Shown here in pieces: positions 8,479-16,603 of a stretch of DNA of 64,000 nucleotides. Location: the NCBI GenBank assembly GCA_029880325.1, contig JAOUOP010000045.1:1-64000 (forward strand), in the 5' to 3' direction. The notes beneath the pieces were generated by a model. The model did not search any database. It saw only the letters and a list, made by a program, of their open reading frames with translations, and was not told the DNA's origin. The DNA comes from Myxococcales bacterium. Lineage in GTDB: Bacteria > Myxococcota_A > Polyangia > Polyangiales > JAFGIB01. Within the stretch, counting starts at the first letter, position 1, and every line of letters begins with the position of its first letter. The position numbers and the translations under genes are program-made.

Positions 8479-9231
8479 ATGTTCGGATTCATCTATGGTA
8501 TCCTGTCCTACCTGGTCTTTTTGGGGGTGTATCTGGGGTTGGCCCTGTTTAGCGATGGGCTCTTGCTGCCCAAGACGGTCGATAGCGGCGAGCCGGGGTC
8601 CTTCGGGTTGGCGCTGGCGATCAACGTGGGGTTATTGCTGGTCTGGGGGCTGCAACACTCGGTCATGGCGCGCCAGAGCTTCAAGGATCGGCTGACCCGC
8701 GTGTTGCCCGCACACCTGGAGCGCTCGACCTACATGCTGGTCTCCTCGGCCGCGCTTTTGCTGTTGATGGTTGCCTGGCAGCCCATGGCCGGCGTGGTGT
8801 GGCACGTGGAATCGACGCCGTTGGCGAGCGCCCTGTGGGCCCTGGGAGCGCTGGGCTGGGTGGTGGTGCCGGTTGCCAGCCTGATGATCGATCACTTCGA
8901 CCTCTTCGGGCTCAAGCAGACCTTCATGCACTGGCGCAAGCGCAGCTACGATGCGCCGAGTTTTCGCGCGCCGTGGCTCTATCGCTACATGCGGCACCCG
9001 ATGATGTGCGCGTTTTTCGTCGCCTTCTGGGCCACCCCCCACATGAGCGTCAGCCACCTGGTGTTGTCTCTGGGCATGAGCCTTTACATCTACATCGGCG
9101 TGCATTTCGAGGAGCGCAGCCTGGTTCGGCAGTTGGGGCAGGCCTACGTGGACTACCAGGCCCGGACCCCGAAGTTCCTGCCCAAGTTGGGCGGAGCCCA
9201 GGCGCCTGCCAGCGCCACCGCCGATGCTTGA
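8479..9231 (+). CDS. mddA: NnrU/MddA-like membrane methyltransferase (methanethiol S-methyltransferase?)
   Basis: 250 aa from ATG 8479, chosen for the AAGGAGG eight bases upstream. Five to six hydrophobic helices and a C-terminal block RHPMM...FWATPHMSVSHL...HFEERSLVRQLGQAYVDYQ place it in the isoprenylcysteine methyltransferase-like/NnrU group and look closest to MddA. MddA transfers the SAM methyl group to methanethiol, giving dimethyl sulfide. That specific reaction is inferred from motif resemblance; another small-thiol or lipid substrate is possible. It sits alone, followed by the BTAD regulator gene. Confidence 0.65.
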   Translation: MFGFIYGILSYLVFLGVYLGLALFSDGLLLPKTVDSGEPGSFGLALAINVGLLLVWGLQHSVMARQSFKDRLTRVLPAHLERSTYMLVSSAALLLLMVAWQPMAGVVWHVESTPLASALWALGALGWVVVPVASLMIDHFDLFGLKQTFMHWRKRSYDAPSFRAPWLYRYMRHPMMCAFFVAFWATPHMSVSHLVLSLGMSLYIYIGVHFEERSLVRQLGQAYVDYQARTPKFLPKLGGAQAPASATADA

Positions 9232-9322
9232 TGGCTCCGGCGGGCTGCCGCCCCTGGGCGGCGCCGTCCAGGCCGAGGGCTATGAGCCAAGTGGCACCCG
9301 TGTCACGCTCGAGAGCACTGGC

Positions 9323-11122
9323 ATGGGCAAGCTCGTGAGATTGCTGGGAGCGCCGCGCGTGGTCGGCGGTGACCAGTCGCTGCAACCCCGCGGGCGCAAG
9401 TCCTGGGCGCTGCTGGCGCGCCTGGCCCTGGCCTCGCGGCCGCTGTCGCGCGAGGAACTCGCCCAGATGCTCTTCTGCCAGGCGGCGCGGCCGGCCAACG
9501 CCCTGCGCTGGGCGCTGGCCGACCTGCGCCGCAGCCTGGAGCGCCCGGATCTGCTCAAAGGCGATCCGCTCGAGCTGCGGCCCGACGCGCAGCTGGACAT
9601 CGACGTGCTGCACGTGGACGGGCAGCAGGCGCTGCACATGCCCGAGCTCGATGCGGAGCTGCTCAGCGGCATGGAGCCCGAGGACTGTCCGGAATTTTCG
9701 TTTTGGCTGACAGTTGAGCGCCATCGCCTGGGGGCGCGGCTCGAGGACAGCCTGCGCGAGGGGGCGCTGCGGCGGGCTGCCCGCGGCGACTGGGGGGGCG
9801 CCCTGCAGCTGGCGGGTCGCGCCGTGAGCAAGAATGCCCTCAGCGAGCCGCTGCAGGAACTCTTCATTCGCTGCCTGGCCATGAGTGGCGATCGCCGTGG
9901 CGCGCTGGCCCAGGCGCAGCGCGTCGAAGAGCTATTTCTCAAGGAGCTGGGCGCCAAACCCTCGGTGACGCTGCGCATGGCCGCAGGCAACCGGGCCGAG
10001 GTCGGTGGTACGCCGCCAGCGAGTGGCCGGGCCGCGGTGCGTTCGCTGCTGGAGGCGGGCCAGGCCGCGGTGGACGCCGGGGCTGTCGATGCCGGCCTCG
10101 ACACCCTGCGCCGGGCCCTGGGGGAGGCCAAGCGCCACGCCGATCCGGTGCTGGGCAGTCGCTGTGCGCTGGCGCTGGGTAGTGCGCTGGTCCATGCCGT
10201 GCGCGGGCGCGACGAGGAGGGGGCGGCGTTGCTGCACGAGGCCCTGGTGCAGGCGCGTAGCGGCGAGCAGCCGATGCTGGCGGCCCATGCCCTGCGCGAG
10301 CTGGGCTACGTGGATGTGCAGGCCGGGCGGCGGCGCCAGGCCGCGCGCTCGCTCGACGAAGCCAGTGCCTTGGCCGCCGGCGATGATGCGGCCCTGTGCG
10401 CGATCCTGGGCGTGCGCGGCATGAGCCTGTCGGACTTCGGCGCCTACGGGGAAGCCGCCGAGGTGCTGCAGGAGTCGGTCGACCGCGCCATGCTCTGCGA
10501 ACGGCGCCGGCAGGCGGCCTGGTCGCTGTCGCTGCTGGGGCGGCTGCATCTGCTGCGCGACGAGCTGGAGCAGGCGCGGGGATTTCTCGAGCGCTCCAAC
10601 GAGCTGGCCCAGAGCGAGCGCTGGACGGCGTTCGCGCCCTGGCCCCAGACGCTGTCGGCCGAGCTTTTGATGCGACGGGCCTCGCGCGATCGGGATGCCA
10701 TCGCCGAGTCCCTGCAGGGCACCTTCGCCCTGGCCTGCCAGGTGGCCGATCCCTGCTGGGAAGGGGTGAGCGCCCGGGCCATCGCGCTGCTGTCGTCCCA
10801 GGCGGGCGATCGCGATGAGGCCCGCCACTGGATGCATGAGGCCGATACGCGCGCCAATCGCGTCGTCGATCTCTACGTCTGGGTGCAGGCCTACGTGCTG
10901 GAGGGGCAGTGCCAGCTGCTGCTGCTCGAGGGGCGCGAAGCGGAGCTGGCCGAGCGTGCTGCGCGTTTGGCGGAGCTGTCGGCGCGCACCGAGCAGCGCG
11001 AGCACCTGGTACGGGCCCTTTCGTACCAGGGCAGGGCAGGCAATCCCACCGCCCGCATCCAGGCCCAGGCGGTGGCGCGCGAGGTGGACAATCCGGCGCT
11101 GCACGGCTGGCTCGAGCAGTAG
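9323..11122 (+). CDS. SARP/BTAD-type regulator with TPR region
   Basis: 599 aa from ATG 9323 (MGKLVRLLGAPRV), where similarity to the family begins; the ATG at 9224 overlaps the previous gene and adds 33 unconserved residues. Residues 1-95 form the winged-helix OmpR-like part (RLLGAPRV, LLARLALASRPLSREELAQMLF, ALRWALADLRRSL). Residues about 100-220 match the bacterial transcriptional activator domain (AGRAVSKNALSEPLQELFIRCLAMSGDRRGALAQAQRVEELFLKEL is a BTAD signature stretch). The remainder is TPR-like. A DNA-binding transcription regulator is expected. Its TAG stop coincides with the first bases of a palindromic element fragment. Confidence 0.8.
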   Translation: MGKLVRLLGAPRVVGGDQSLQPRGRKSWALLARLALASRPLSREELAQMLFCQAARPANALRWALADLRRSLERPDLLKGDPLELRPDAQLDIDVLHVDGQQALHMPELDAELLSGMEPEDCPEFSFWLTVERHRLGARLEDSLREGALRRAARGDWGGALQLAGRAVSKNALSEPLQELFIRCLAMSGDRRGALAQAQRVEELFLKELGAKPSVTLRMAAGNRAEVGGTPPASGRAAVRSLLEAGQAAVDAGAVDAGLDTLRRALGEAKRHADPVLGSRCALALGSALVHAVRGRDEEGAALLHEALVQARSGEQPMLAAHALRELGYVDVQAGRRRQAARSLDEASALAAGDDAALCAILGVRGMSLSDFGAYGEAAEVLQESVDRAMLCERRRQAAWSLSLLGRLHLLRDELEQARGFLERSNELAQSERWTAFAPWPQTLSAELLMRRASRDRDAIAESLQGTFALACQVADPCWEGVSARAIALLSSQAGDRDEARHWMHEADTRANRVVDLYVWVQAYVLEGQCQLLLLEGREAELAERAARLAELSARTEQREHLVRALSYQGRAGNPTARIQAQAVAREVDNPALHGWLEQ

Positions 11123-11140
11123 AGCGTCGACCGGTTTGAA
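11120..11140 (+). repeat. Fragment of the 167-bp palindromic element (terminal repeat only)
   Basis: TAGAGCGTCGACCGGTTTGAA matches the terminal inverted repeat of the full elements at 37620-37787 and 41285-41451. Only this end remains. The first three bases are the stop codon of the BTAD regulator gene. Confidence 0.6.
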
Positions 11141-11203
11141 CCCAATGAAGTGGGGGTGCTCTCGCACCGCTCGATGCTCTACCATCGGTGTCGAGGGAGC
11201 ATC

Positions 11204-11992
11204 GTGTTTCGCTATTTCGGCTACGGCTCGAACATGGACATCACGTCCTTGCGCGCCAAGGGAGTCGAGCCGCGCAGCTCCGAGCGGGCCGTGCTGCGCG
11301 GCTACCGGCTGCGCTTCAATGTCCACCACTTCTTTCGGCATGAGGGTGGCGTGGGCAACGTGGAGCCCTCGGGGGAGCGGGCCCATCGGGTGCTCGGCGT
11401 GGTCCACGAGTGTGAAGATGCGCACCTTTCGCTGCTCGACGCGGCCGAGGCCTACGGACATGGTTACGACCGCGAGGAGGTGATCGTGGAGACCAGCGCC
11501 GGTCCCATCTCGGCCATCGCCTATGTGGGCATTCCGTCGTTTCTGGACGAGCGCTGCCTGCCCACACGGCGCTACCTGAACATCATGATCAAGGGGGCCG
11601 TCAACGCGGGCCTGGATGCGAGCTACATCGAGGAGCTGCGGCGCCATCCGCTGCATGCCAGCCGCGACTACCCGCCCTTTGTCCCGCCCGCCGGCGTCTT
11701 CCCGCGCTTCACCGCGGCGACCCTGGCCGACCATCCGCGTTGCACCTCGCTATGGGGCTCGGTCTTCGACATGAGCGGCGCCCGCTGGCAGCACGATTTT
11801 CTCAAGGGCTTCTTTGGCGGCAAGGACATGACGCTCTTTCATCTCAAGCGCCTGGACACCAGCGATGGGCGCGAGAGCATCGAAGACATCAAGCGCGGGC
11901 GCCTCTCGGAGGTCCAGCGCCGGTGCTTGACCGCGTTTCTTCACGAATACGATCACGAATACGAGTACGTCGGGCACTTTGACTACGAGTGA
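11204..11992 (+). CDS. Gamma-glutamylcyclotransferase-like protein
   Basis: 262 aa from GTG 11204, supported by AGGGAG just upstream and by the family motif YFGYGSNM starting almost at once. The AIG2/GGCT fold binds gamma-glutamyl compounds in a pocket built around YGSN, with a catalytic Glu; LLDAAEAYGHGY here fits that position. Such enzymes release 5-oxoproline from gamma-glutamyl amino acids or glutathione. The C-terminal third (about residues 150-262) is longer than the core domain and unassigned. The neighbours are a methyltransferase and a glutathione S-transferase, suggesting thiol metabolism. It overlaps the convergent methyltransferase by 10 bases. Confidence 0.75.
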   Translation: MFRYFGYGSNMDITSLRAKGVEPRSSERAVLRGYRLRFNVHHFFRHEGGVGNVEPSGERAHRVLGVVHECEDAHLSLLDAAEAYGHGYDREEVIVETSAGPISAIAYVGIPSFLDERCLPTRRYLNIMIKGAVNAGLDASYIEELRRHPLHASRDYPPFVPPAGVFPRFTAATLADHPRCTSLWGSVFDMSGARWQHDFLKGFFGGKDMTLFHLKRLDTSDGRESIEDIKRGRLSEVQRRCLTAFLHEYDHEYEYVGHFDYE

Positions 11993-12885
11993 GTCGCGCT
12001 GACGATCCAGGAGGCCGAGCCGAGCTGTATGCCCTCGGGGCCCAGGTGCTGGGCGAAGAGCTCGGCCAGCCCTGCGCGCACCCGCGCGCGGCCGTCGGCG
12101 TCGTCGAAGAAGCGCACGATCTCGCCGGCGGGGCCCAGATCCAGCGCGAAGTCGGTGGCCTGCTCGACGCTGTCGCCGATGTTCACGTCGCAGCGGACTT
12201 CCTGTAGCTCGATGTTGCCGAAGCCGGCGGCGCCCAGCAGGGCGTGCACGGTGTCCGGGCTGGCCAGGGAGAAGGGGCCGGGGCCGCAGCTGGGGGCGTC
12301 TTCGGGGACCGCGCCGAGGGTCCGTTCGGCAACGCCCTTGGCCAGCCCCAGCCAGTCGTTGTGCGAGAGCGAGCGCCAGACGCTCATCAGCAGCCGACCG
12401 CCAGGATGCAGGGCGCCGCGGAGGTTGCGAAAGGCGGCGCCCGGCTGCTCGAAGAACATGGTGCCGAACTGGGAAAAACAGAGGTCGAAGCTGGGTCCGA
12501 AGGCGTGGCGGCCGGCGTCGAGCTCTGCGAAGGCCACATTGCTGTAGCCGCTTTGGGTCAGGTCCTGGCGGGCGAGCTCCAGGAAGCTCGCGGAGCCGTC
12601 CACGCCGAGCACGCGGCCCCTGGGTCCGACGCGGGCGGCCAGCAGCAGGGCGCTTTCGCCGGTGCCGGTGCCCACGTCGAGCACCCGCTCGCCGCGGGCT
12701 GGCGGCGCGTATTCCATGGCCGCGAGACCATGGGCTGTGGTGGCTGCGACCATCAACTGTCGGTGGCGCAGGTACTTGGGCGCGACGATGCGCTCCCAGA
12801 CCTCGAGCGGGTCGGCGTCCTGTGACACGGAAACCGGAAGGACTGTGCTTGGCGTGGTGAAAGGGGGCATGGACAGGTCTTGCAT
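11983..12885 (-). CDS. Class I SAM-dependent methyltransferase (UbiE-like)
   Basis: 300 aa starting at MQDLSMPPF. SAM-binding motif I is VLDVGTGTGESALLLA, followed by an acidic motif II (VLGVDGS) and the motif LCFSQFGTMFF; the layout resembles UbiE/COQ5-type small-molecule methyltransferases. The substrate cannot be told. It lies downstream of the GST gene on the same strand with an 86-base gap, possibly co-transcribed. Confidence 0.85.
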   Translation of the reverse strand: MQDLSMPPFTTPSTVLPVSVSQDADPLEVWERIVAPKYLRHRQLMVAATTAHGLAAMEYAPPARGERVLDVGTGTGESALLLAARVGPRGRVLGVDGSASFLELARQDLTQSGYSNVAFAELDAGRHAFGPSFDLCFSQFGTMFFEQPGAAFRNLRGALHPGGRLLMSVWRSLSHNDWLGLAKGVAERTLGAVPEDAPSCGPGPFSLASPDTVHALLGAAGFGNIELQEVRCDVNIGDSVEQATDFALDLGPAGEIVRFFDDADGRARVRAGLAELFAQHLGPEGIQLGSASWIVSATHS

Positions 12886-12971
12886 GGGAGTCTCTCTGTA
12901 GCTTCGGGCGCACCTCGCCGGCCGACCCGCAATGGATCGCCAGTTCCCCCGCCGGCGTGTGCAGTGGTTCC

Positions 12972-13619
12972 TCAGCGCCAGTGCGCCGGGAACGTCTTGT
13001 CGAAGTAGGGCTGGCTCTCCACCCGCTTCATCAGGGCGCGCAGGCCCGGACCCACTTCCCTGGTCAGAGCCAGGCTCTCGCGGCGCCGCTCGTAGCGCGG
13101 AAGGTGGGCGAGCATGGGATACAGGCACAGCTCGGCGGCGCCGAATTCGCCGGACACGAAGCTGTCGCCCTGAACCAGGCTCTCGAAATGGGCCAACTCC
13201 TTGCTCAGGCCCGCCCGGCCCTCGGTCATGGCCTGCTCGTCCCAGTCGGCTTCGTTCGGTTTGAAATAGACGTTTTCGAAGATCTGGGTCATGGGGGGCA
13301 GCCAGTAGTTGTCGATCTCGCAGATCACGCGGCGCGCGACGGCCCGTTTTTGGGGATCGCCGGGGTAGAGCCTGGTGCTGTCTGCGTAGCGGTCCTCCAG
13401 GTACTCGAGGATGGCGAGCGACTCGTAGAGCGTGAAGTCGCCGTCTTTCAGCACGGGTACCTTGCCGCGGGGGTTGATGGCTCGGTAGGCGTCGCTGCGC
13501 AGCTCGCCGCCGCCGAAGTCGACCTTGTGCAGCTCGTAGTCGAGCCCCTTGTGTTCGAGCAGCAGTTGTACGCGCCAGGCGTAGGGGGATCCGGGCAGTC
13601 CGTAGAGGGTCAGGGCCAT
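12972..13619 (-). CDS. Glutathione S-transferase family protein
   Basis: 215 aa with an N-terminal thioredoxin-like domain (LTLYGLPGSPYAWRVQLLLEHKG; NPRGKVPVL with the cis-Pro; LYESLAILEYLE with the Glu-Ser glutathione-binding pair) and a helical C-terminal domain. A Ser/Tyr-type active site around SPYAWR is likely. It conjugates or reduces electrophiles with glutathione. ATG at 13619 is preceded by AGGAG. The direct repeat at 13684-13703 is a candidate control site shared with the MddA-like gene. Confidence 0.9.
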   Translation of the reverse strand: MALTLYGLPGSPYAWRVQLLLEHKGLDYELHKVDFGGGELRSDAYRAINPRGKVPVLKDGDFTLYESLAILEYLEDRYADSTRLYPGDPQKRAVARRVICEIDNYWLPPMTQIFENVYFKPNEADWDEQAMTEGRAGLSKELAHFESLVQGDSFVSGEFGAAELCLYPMLAHLPRYERRRESLALTREVGPGLRALMKRVESQPYFDKTFPAHWR

Positions 13620-13683
13620 TGGAGTCTCCTGCAGGTAGCGGGTTTTGCGGCGGGGTGCCGACTTGCTTCAATCTGACCGACGG

Positions 13684-13703
13684 GCGTTTGAGAGGGCGTT
13701 TGA
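13684..13703 (-). promoter_or_regulatory. Direct repeat TCAAACGC x2 upstream of the GST gene
   Basis: On the minus strand TCAAACGC occurs at 13696-13703 and 13684-13691, again with a 12-base period, 65-84 bases before the GST start codon. It matches the site at 8398-8417, which lies 62-81 bases before its gene. Confidence 0.5.
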
Positions 13704-13797
13704 AGCGGCGCTAGATCGTCGCTCCGGGATCATACGCGGGGGCGCAGCCTCGGCGGGCACCCGATGAATGCCGCAAGGTTGGGGGAGGGGCGGGCCC

Positions 13798-14922
13798 ATG
13801 GCGGTAGCACTGCCGGCGGGATACAAGGCGGGGGTGCAGAGGGATCGCGCCGTTGACTGGGCCCGTGGCGTGGCGGCGCTGGCGATGATCGAGGGCCATG
13901 CCACCCACGGCTGGGCCAGCGAGGCGGCGCGGCAGTCGGCGGCCTACGGCGTGACGCGCCTGGTGGCGACCAGTCCGCTGCCGGCTTTTATGCTGCTGGC
14001 CGGCATGGCCCTGCGGCTGCGCGTGGGTGCCGCCGAGGCGCGTGGCGAGGGGGCTTCGGCGCTGCGGCGGAGCATCGCGCGCCGGGGCATGACGGTGCTG
14101 CTTTGGGGCTATGCCTCGAGCGTCCTGTACGCGCTGCTCGACGGGCATCAGGGGCTGCGCACGCTGCTGCGGGCCGACGTGCTGCACGTGATCGGGCTGT
14201 CGATCGCAAGCGTGGCCTGGCTGTGCGTGGCCGGCGGCGCTGGCGTCTGTGCTGCCGCCGCCACGCGTCGCGCCCTGTGGCTCAGCCTGGCGGTGATGGT
14301 GCTGTCGCCCCTCTATTACGGGCTCGGTGTTGGGCCGGCCGAAGGCAGTGCCCTGGGCTACCTACTGGCGCCGCTCATACGCGTGCCGGGCGTGACGATC
14401 TTTCCGCTCCTGCCGATGCTGGTCTGGACCACGCTCGGCTTTGCGGTCGGCGATGTGCTCGCGCGCGCCCGGCAGCGCCACTCGCTGGAGCGCGTGTATG
14501 GGTCGCTCGCCGCGCTCGCGCTTGCGGTGGCCATTTGCTGTCAATGGCTACAGCGTTGGCTGCTCGGGGACGGTGGCGTGCTGGACTACGTGCATCCGGC
14601 GGCCATCCCTAATGCCGTGGGCTACGCCGCGCGCGGGCTTGTGCTGATCGGCGTCGGACCGCTGCTCGTGGCGCGCCTTCCGGCGGGCGTCCAGGACCGC
14701 GTGACGCGGCTGGGTCAGGCGTCGCTGGTGGCCTACATCGTGCACATTCCCTTTTGCTACGGGCTGCCCTCGCGGCCCCTGAAGGGGAGCCTCGGGATGC
14801 TCGAGTGCGTGCCGTGGGTGCTGTCGCTGTGGCTGCTGAGCTACGCTGCGATTGCCGTGGTGGAGCGGGTGGGGCAGCGCGGACGCGAGCTGAGGCAGCT
14901 TCGGGGGCCGGCACATTCGTAG
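13798..14922 (+). CDS. Membrane acyltransferase, DUF1624/heparan N-acetyltransferase-like
   Basis: 374 aa from ATG 13798, which has a GGAGGGG eight bases upstream. About ten hydrophobic helices. The N-terminal QRDRAVDWARGVAALAMIEGHATHGW and the DVLHVIGLSIASVAW segment match the catalytic core of DUF1624/HGSNAT-type and OpgC-like acyltransferases, in which a membrane His receives the acyl group. It probably acetylates a sugar or envelope polymer. There are no cell-envelope genes next to it, so the acceptor is unknown. Confidence 0.7.
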   Translation: MAVALPAGYKAGVQRDRAVDWARGVAALAMIEGHATHGWASEAARQSAAYGVTRLVATSPLPAFMLLAGMALRLRVGAAEARGEGASALRRSIARRGMTVLLWGYASSVLYALLDGHQGLRTLLRADVLHVIGLSIASVAWLCVAGGAGVCAAAATRRALWLSLAVMVLSPLYYGLGVGPAEGSALGYLLAPLIRVPGVTIFPLLPMLVWTTLGFAVGDVLARARQRHSLERVYGSLAALALAVAICCQWLQRWLLGDGGVLDYVHPAAIPNAVGYAARGLVLIGVGPLLVARLPAGVQDRVTRLGQASLVAYIVHIPFCYGLPSRPLKGSLGMLECVPWVLSLWLLSYAAIAVVERVGQRGRELRQLRGPAHS

Positions 14923-15039
14923 GGATAGGTCGGTTCGAATGTTTCCTTGAAGTAAGGACACATCGAGCTGGATGCGGGCACGGTGCGCGTGGTGCCGTTT
15001 TGGATGTGGAGCTTGGAAATTGACTGAGAGTTTGTGCGT

Positions 15040-15076
15040 CGACGGCCGGCAGCGCCTGGTGCACTGCCGGCCGTCG
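15040..15076. terminator. Hairpin between convergent genes
   Basis: A perfect 13-bp stem (CGACGGCCGGCAG / CTGCCGGCCGTCG) with an 11-base loop lies between the acyltransferase and the Cys-rich protein gene, 20 bases past the stop of the latter. It has no T-tract; a bidirectional terminator is likely. Confidence 0.6.
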
Positions 15077-15095
15077 TGGTGATCGCAGCGTACCG

Positions 15096-16286
15096 TTAGC
15101 GGGAGGCCCGTCGGCGCCGCAGGCTTAGGCCCAGCAGCGAGGCGGGCAGCAGCCAGGCGGCGTCGTTGGAGCCGCTTGCTGAGCCGGGGGTGCTGAGCGA
15201 GCACTTGCCGCGCAAGAGATCCAGCAGCCGCGACCCGTGGCCGTCGTGGTCACCGTCGTCGCCGCTCTCATCACCGTCGTTGGTGTCGCCGGGCTCGGTG
15301 GGGGCCGGGTCGTCGCCGGAGCGGCCGCCGCTGCCATCGGAGCCTCCGCTGTCGCCGGTGCCGGTTCCGCCGCCGGGATAGGGGACACCGCCGGGGCCGC
15401 CGCCGCCGGGGTAGCCCACGGGCGCGCAGAGTCGGGCGGGGTCGGCCGGCTCTTCGACGCACTCGTAGTCGCCGGGGTCGGGCTCGCTGGTGCCGGCGTC
15501 TGCGGGCGTGGCCACCGGATCGTCGCTGCTGTCGGTGCCACCGCTACCAGCTGCGCCCGTCTCTCCCGGCGTCGCCGCGCCGCCGCCGCTGCAGCTCCAG
15601 CTCGAGGGCTGGTCCTGACAGCTCAGGTCCCCGGGGCAGTCGGCGTCGGTATCGCAGGCGATCTCGAGCAGCTGGCAGTAGTAGTAGCCGCTGGCCTCTT
15701 CGTAGCAGCTGGGCTCCGACGCGACGCCACCGTCGGCGACCTCGCCGGTGGCCGGGTCGCGTTCGATGGTTTCGCTGTCGTCGCAGATCCAGTAGTTCTC
15801 CTGCAGGCACTCGAAGCCCTCGCCGCAGTCGGCGCTCTCGGTGCAGGGCAGCCGGTAGCGCTCGGTGCAGTAGCTCTGGCTGGTCTCGGTGCAGCTCGGC
15901 TCGGCCGGCTCGCAGGGGCCATCGGGCGAACACGGTTCATCGAAGACCGGCTCGCAGTCGTAATAGGTCTCCTCGTGGCAGACCATGGAGTCGGGGCAGT
16001 CGGCCTGGCTGGCGCAGGCCGCGCGCGTGCACTGGTAGAAGGTTTCGGTCTCGCAGATCGGTTCGGGGCAGTCGCCTTCGGGGGTGCAGGGGCCCGAGGA
16101 GCAATAGCCGGTTTCATAGCTCTCGCATTGGTAGCCGGCGGGGCATTCGCCGGCCAGGTCGCCACCGCATTCCTGGGCGCGGGCGGCGTCGGGGGCGGCG
16201 GACCAAAGCCCGAGCGCGAGCAGCAGGCCGAGGCCCGTGTGCTCAAAGACTCGGCCCACGGGGGCCGCGTTGAAGTTCTTCGTCAT
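15096..16286 (-). CDS. Cys-rich surface protein with MYXO-CTERM-like tail
   Basis: 396 aa. A long signal peptide ends near AAPDAARAQ. Residues about 40-235 hold many cysteines in repeated ADCP/DCGEGFEC/DADCPGDLSC units, resembling Dickkopf-like disulfide knots. A Gly/Ser/Asp-rich linker follows to about residue 350. The C-terminus has a Cys (GKCS), a hydrophobic helix (AAWLLPASLLGLSL) and an Arg cluster, the tripartite layout of MYXO-CTERM surface sorting signals. The mature protein is therefore probably anchored at the cell surface. Ligand unknown. The tail is one of the main taxonomic clues in the window. Confidence 0.8.
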   Translation of the reverse strand: MTKNFNAAPVGRVFEHTGLGLLLALGLWSAAPDAARAQECGGDLAGECPAGYQCESYETGYCSSGPCTPEGDCPEPICETETFYQCTRAACASQADCPDSMVCHEETYYDCEPVFDEPCSPDGPCEPAEPSCTETSQSYCTERYRLPCTESADCGEGFECLQENYWICDDSETIERDPATGEVADGGVASEPSCYEEASGYYYCQLLEIACDTDADCPGDLSCQDQPSSWSCSGGGAATPGETGAAGSGGTDSSDDPVATPADAGTSEPDPGDYECVEEPADPARLCAPVGYPGGGGPGGVPYPGGGTGTGDSGGSDGSGGRSGDDPAPTEPGDTNDGDESGDDGDHDGHGSRLLDLLRGKCSLSTPGSASGSNDAAWLLPASLLGLSLRRRRASR

Positions 16287-16603
16287 CGTTCCTCTCCCGG
16301 ATGGTGCGTCCTCTCCGACGCAGTGTTGGAACTACATGTCTGGAGAAAGCAGGAAACGTGCCAGTAAGTGGGAGTGTGGGGGCGGAGGTGTTCCAGAGGC
16401 GGAAACGCCAGGATTTGGGGAGATCGCTGCGCCTACGGGAAGGGGGCGGCGAATTACCTGCGCGTCATTTTGTCGGGGCTTGGCACGCTTTGGCACGGTG
16501 GTCATTTGTCGCCGGTCGTCGGCCATGACCCCGGGTGGGGACGCTTCCCCCGTGATGGTCATGTGGCGTCGGAACTTTCCGCCCATGACGTTGTCCCACG
16601 CGC
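16287..16603. other. Intergenic region with a nested hairpin
   Basis: 317 bases between divergent genes. No gene is seen. A nested inverted repeat (CATGACC 16524-16530 with GGTCATG 16557-16563, inner GGGG/CCCC at 16537-16550) lies about 40 bases before the APH-like kinase start and could be a leader hairpin or an operator. Promoters for both genes must be here but I cannot place them. Confidence 0.4.

Noticed and set aside
12886..13671. N-terminal extension of the SAM methyltransferase frame
   Set aside because: It overlaps the GST gene out of frame; the methyltransferase starts at 12885.
16481..16495. Sigma-54-like TGGCAC/GGCA pair upstream of the APH-like kinase
   Set aside because: The GG-to-GC distance is nine bases, one short of the strict spacing, and no -12 TTGC element is present.
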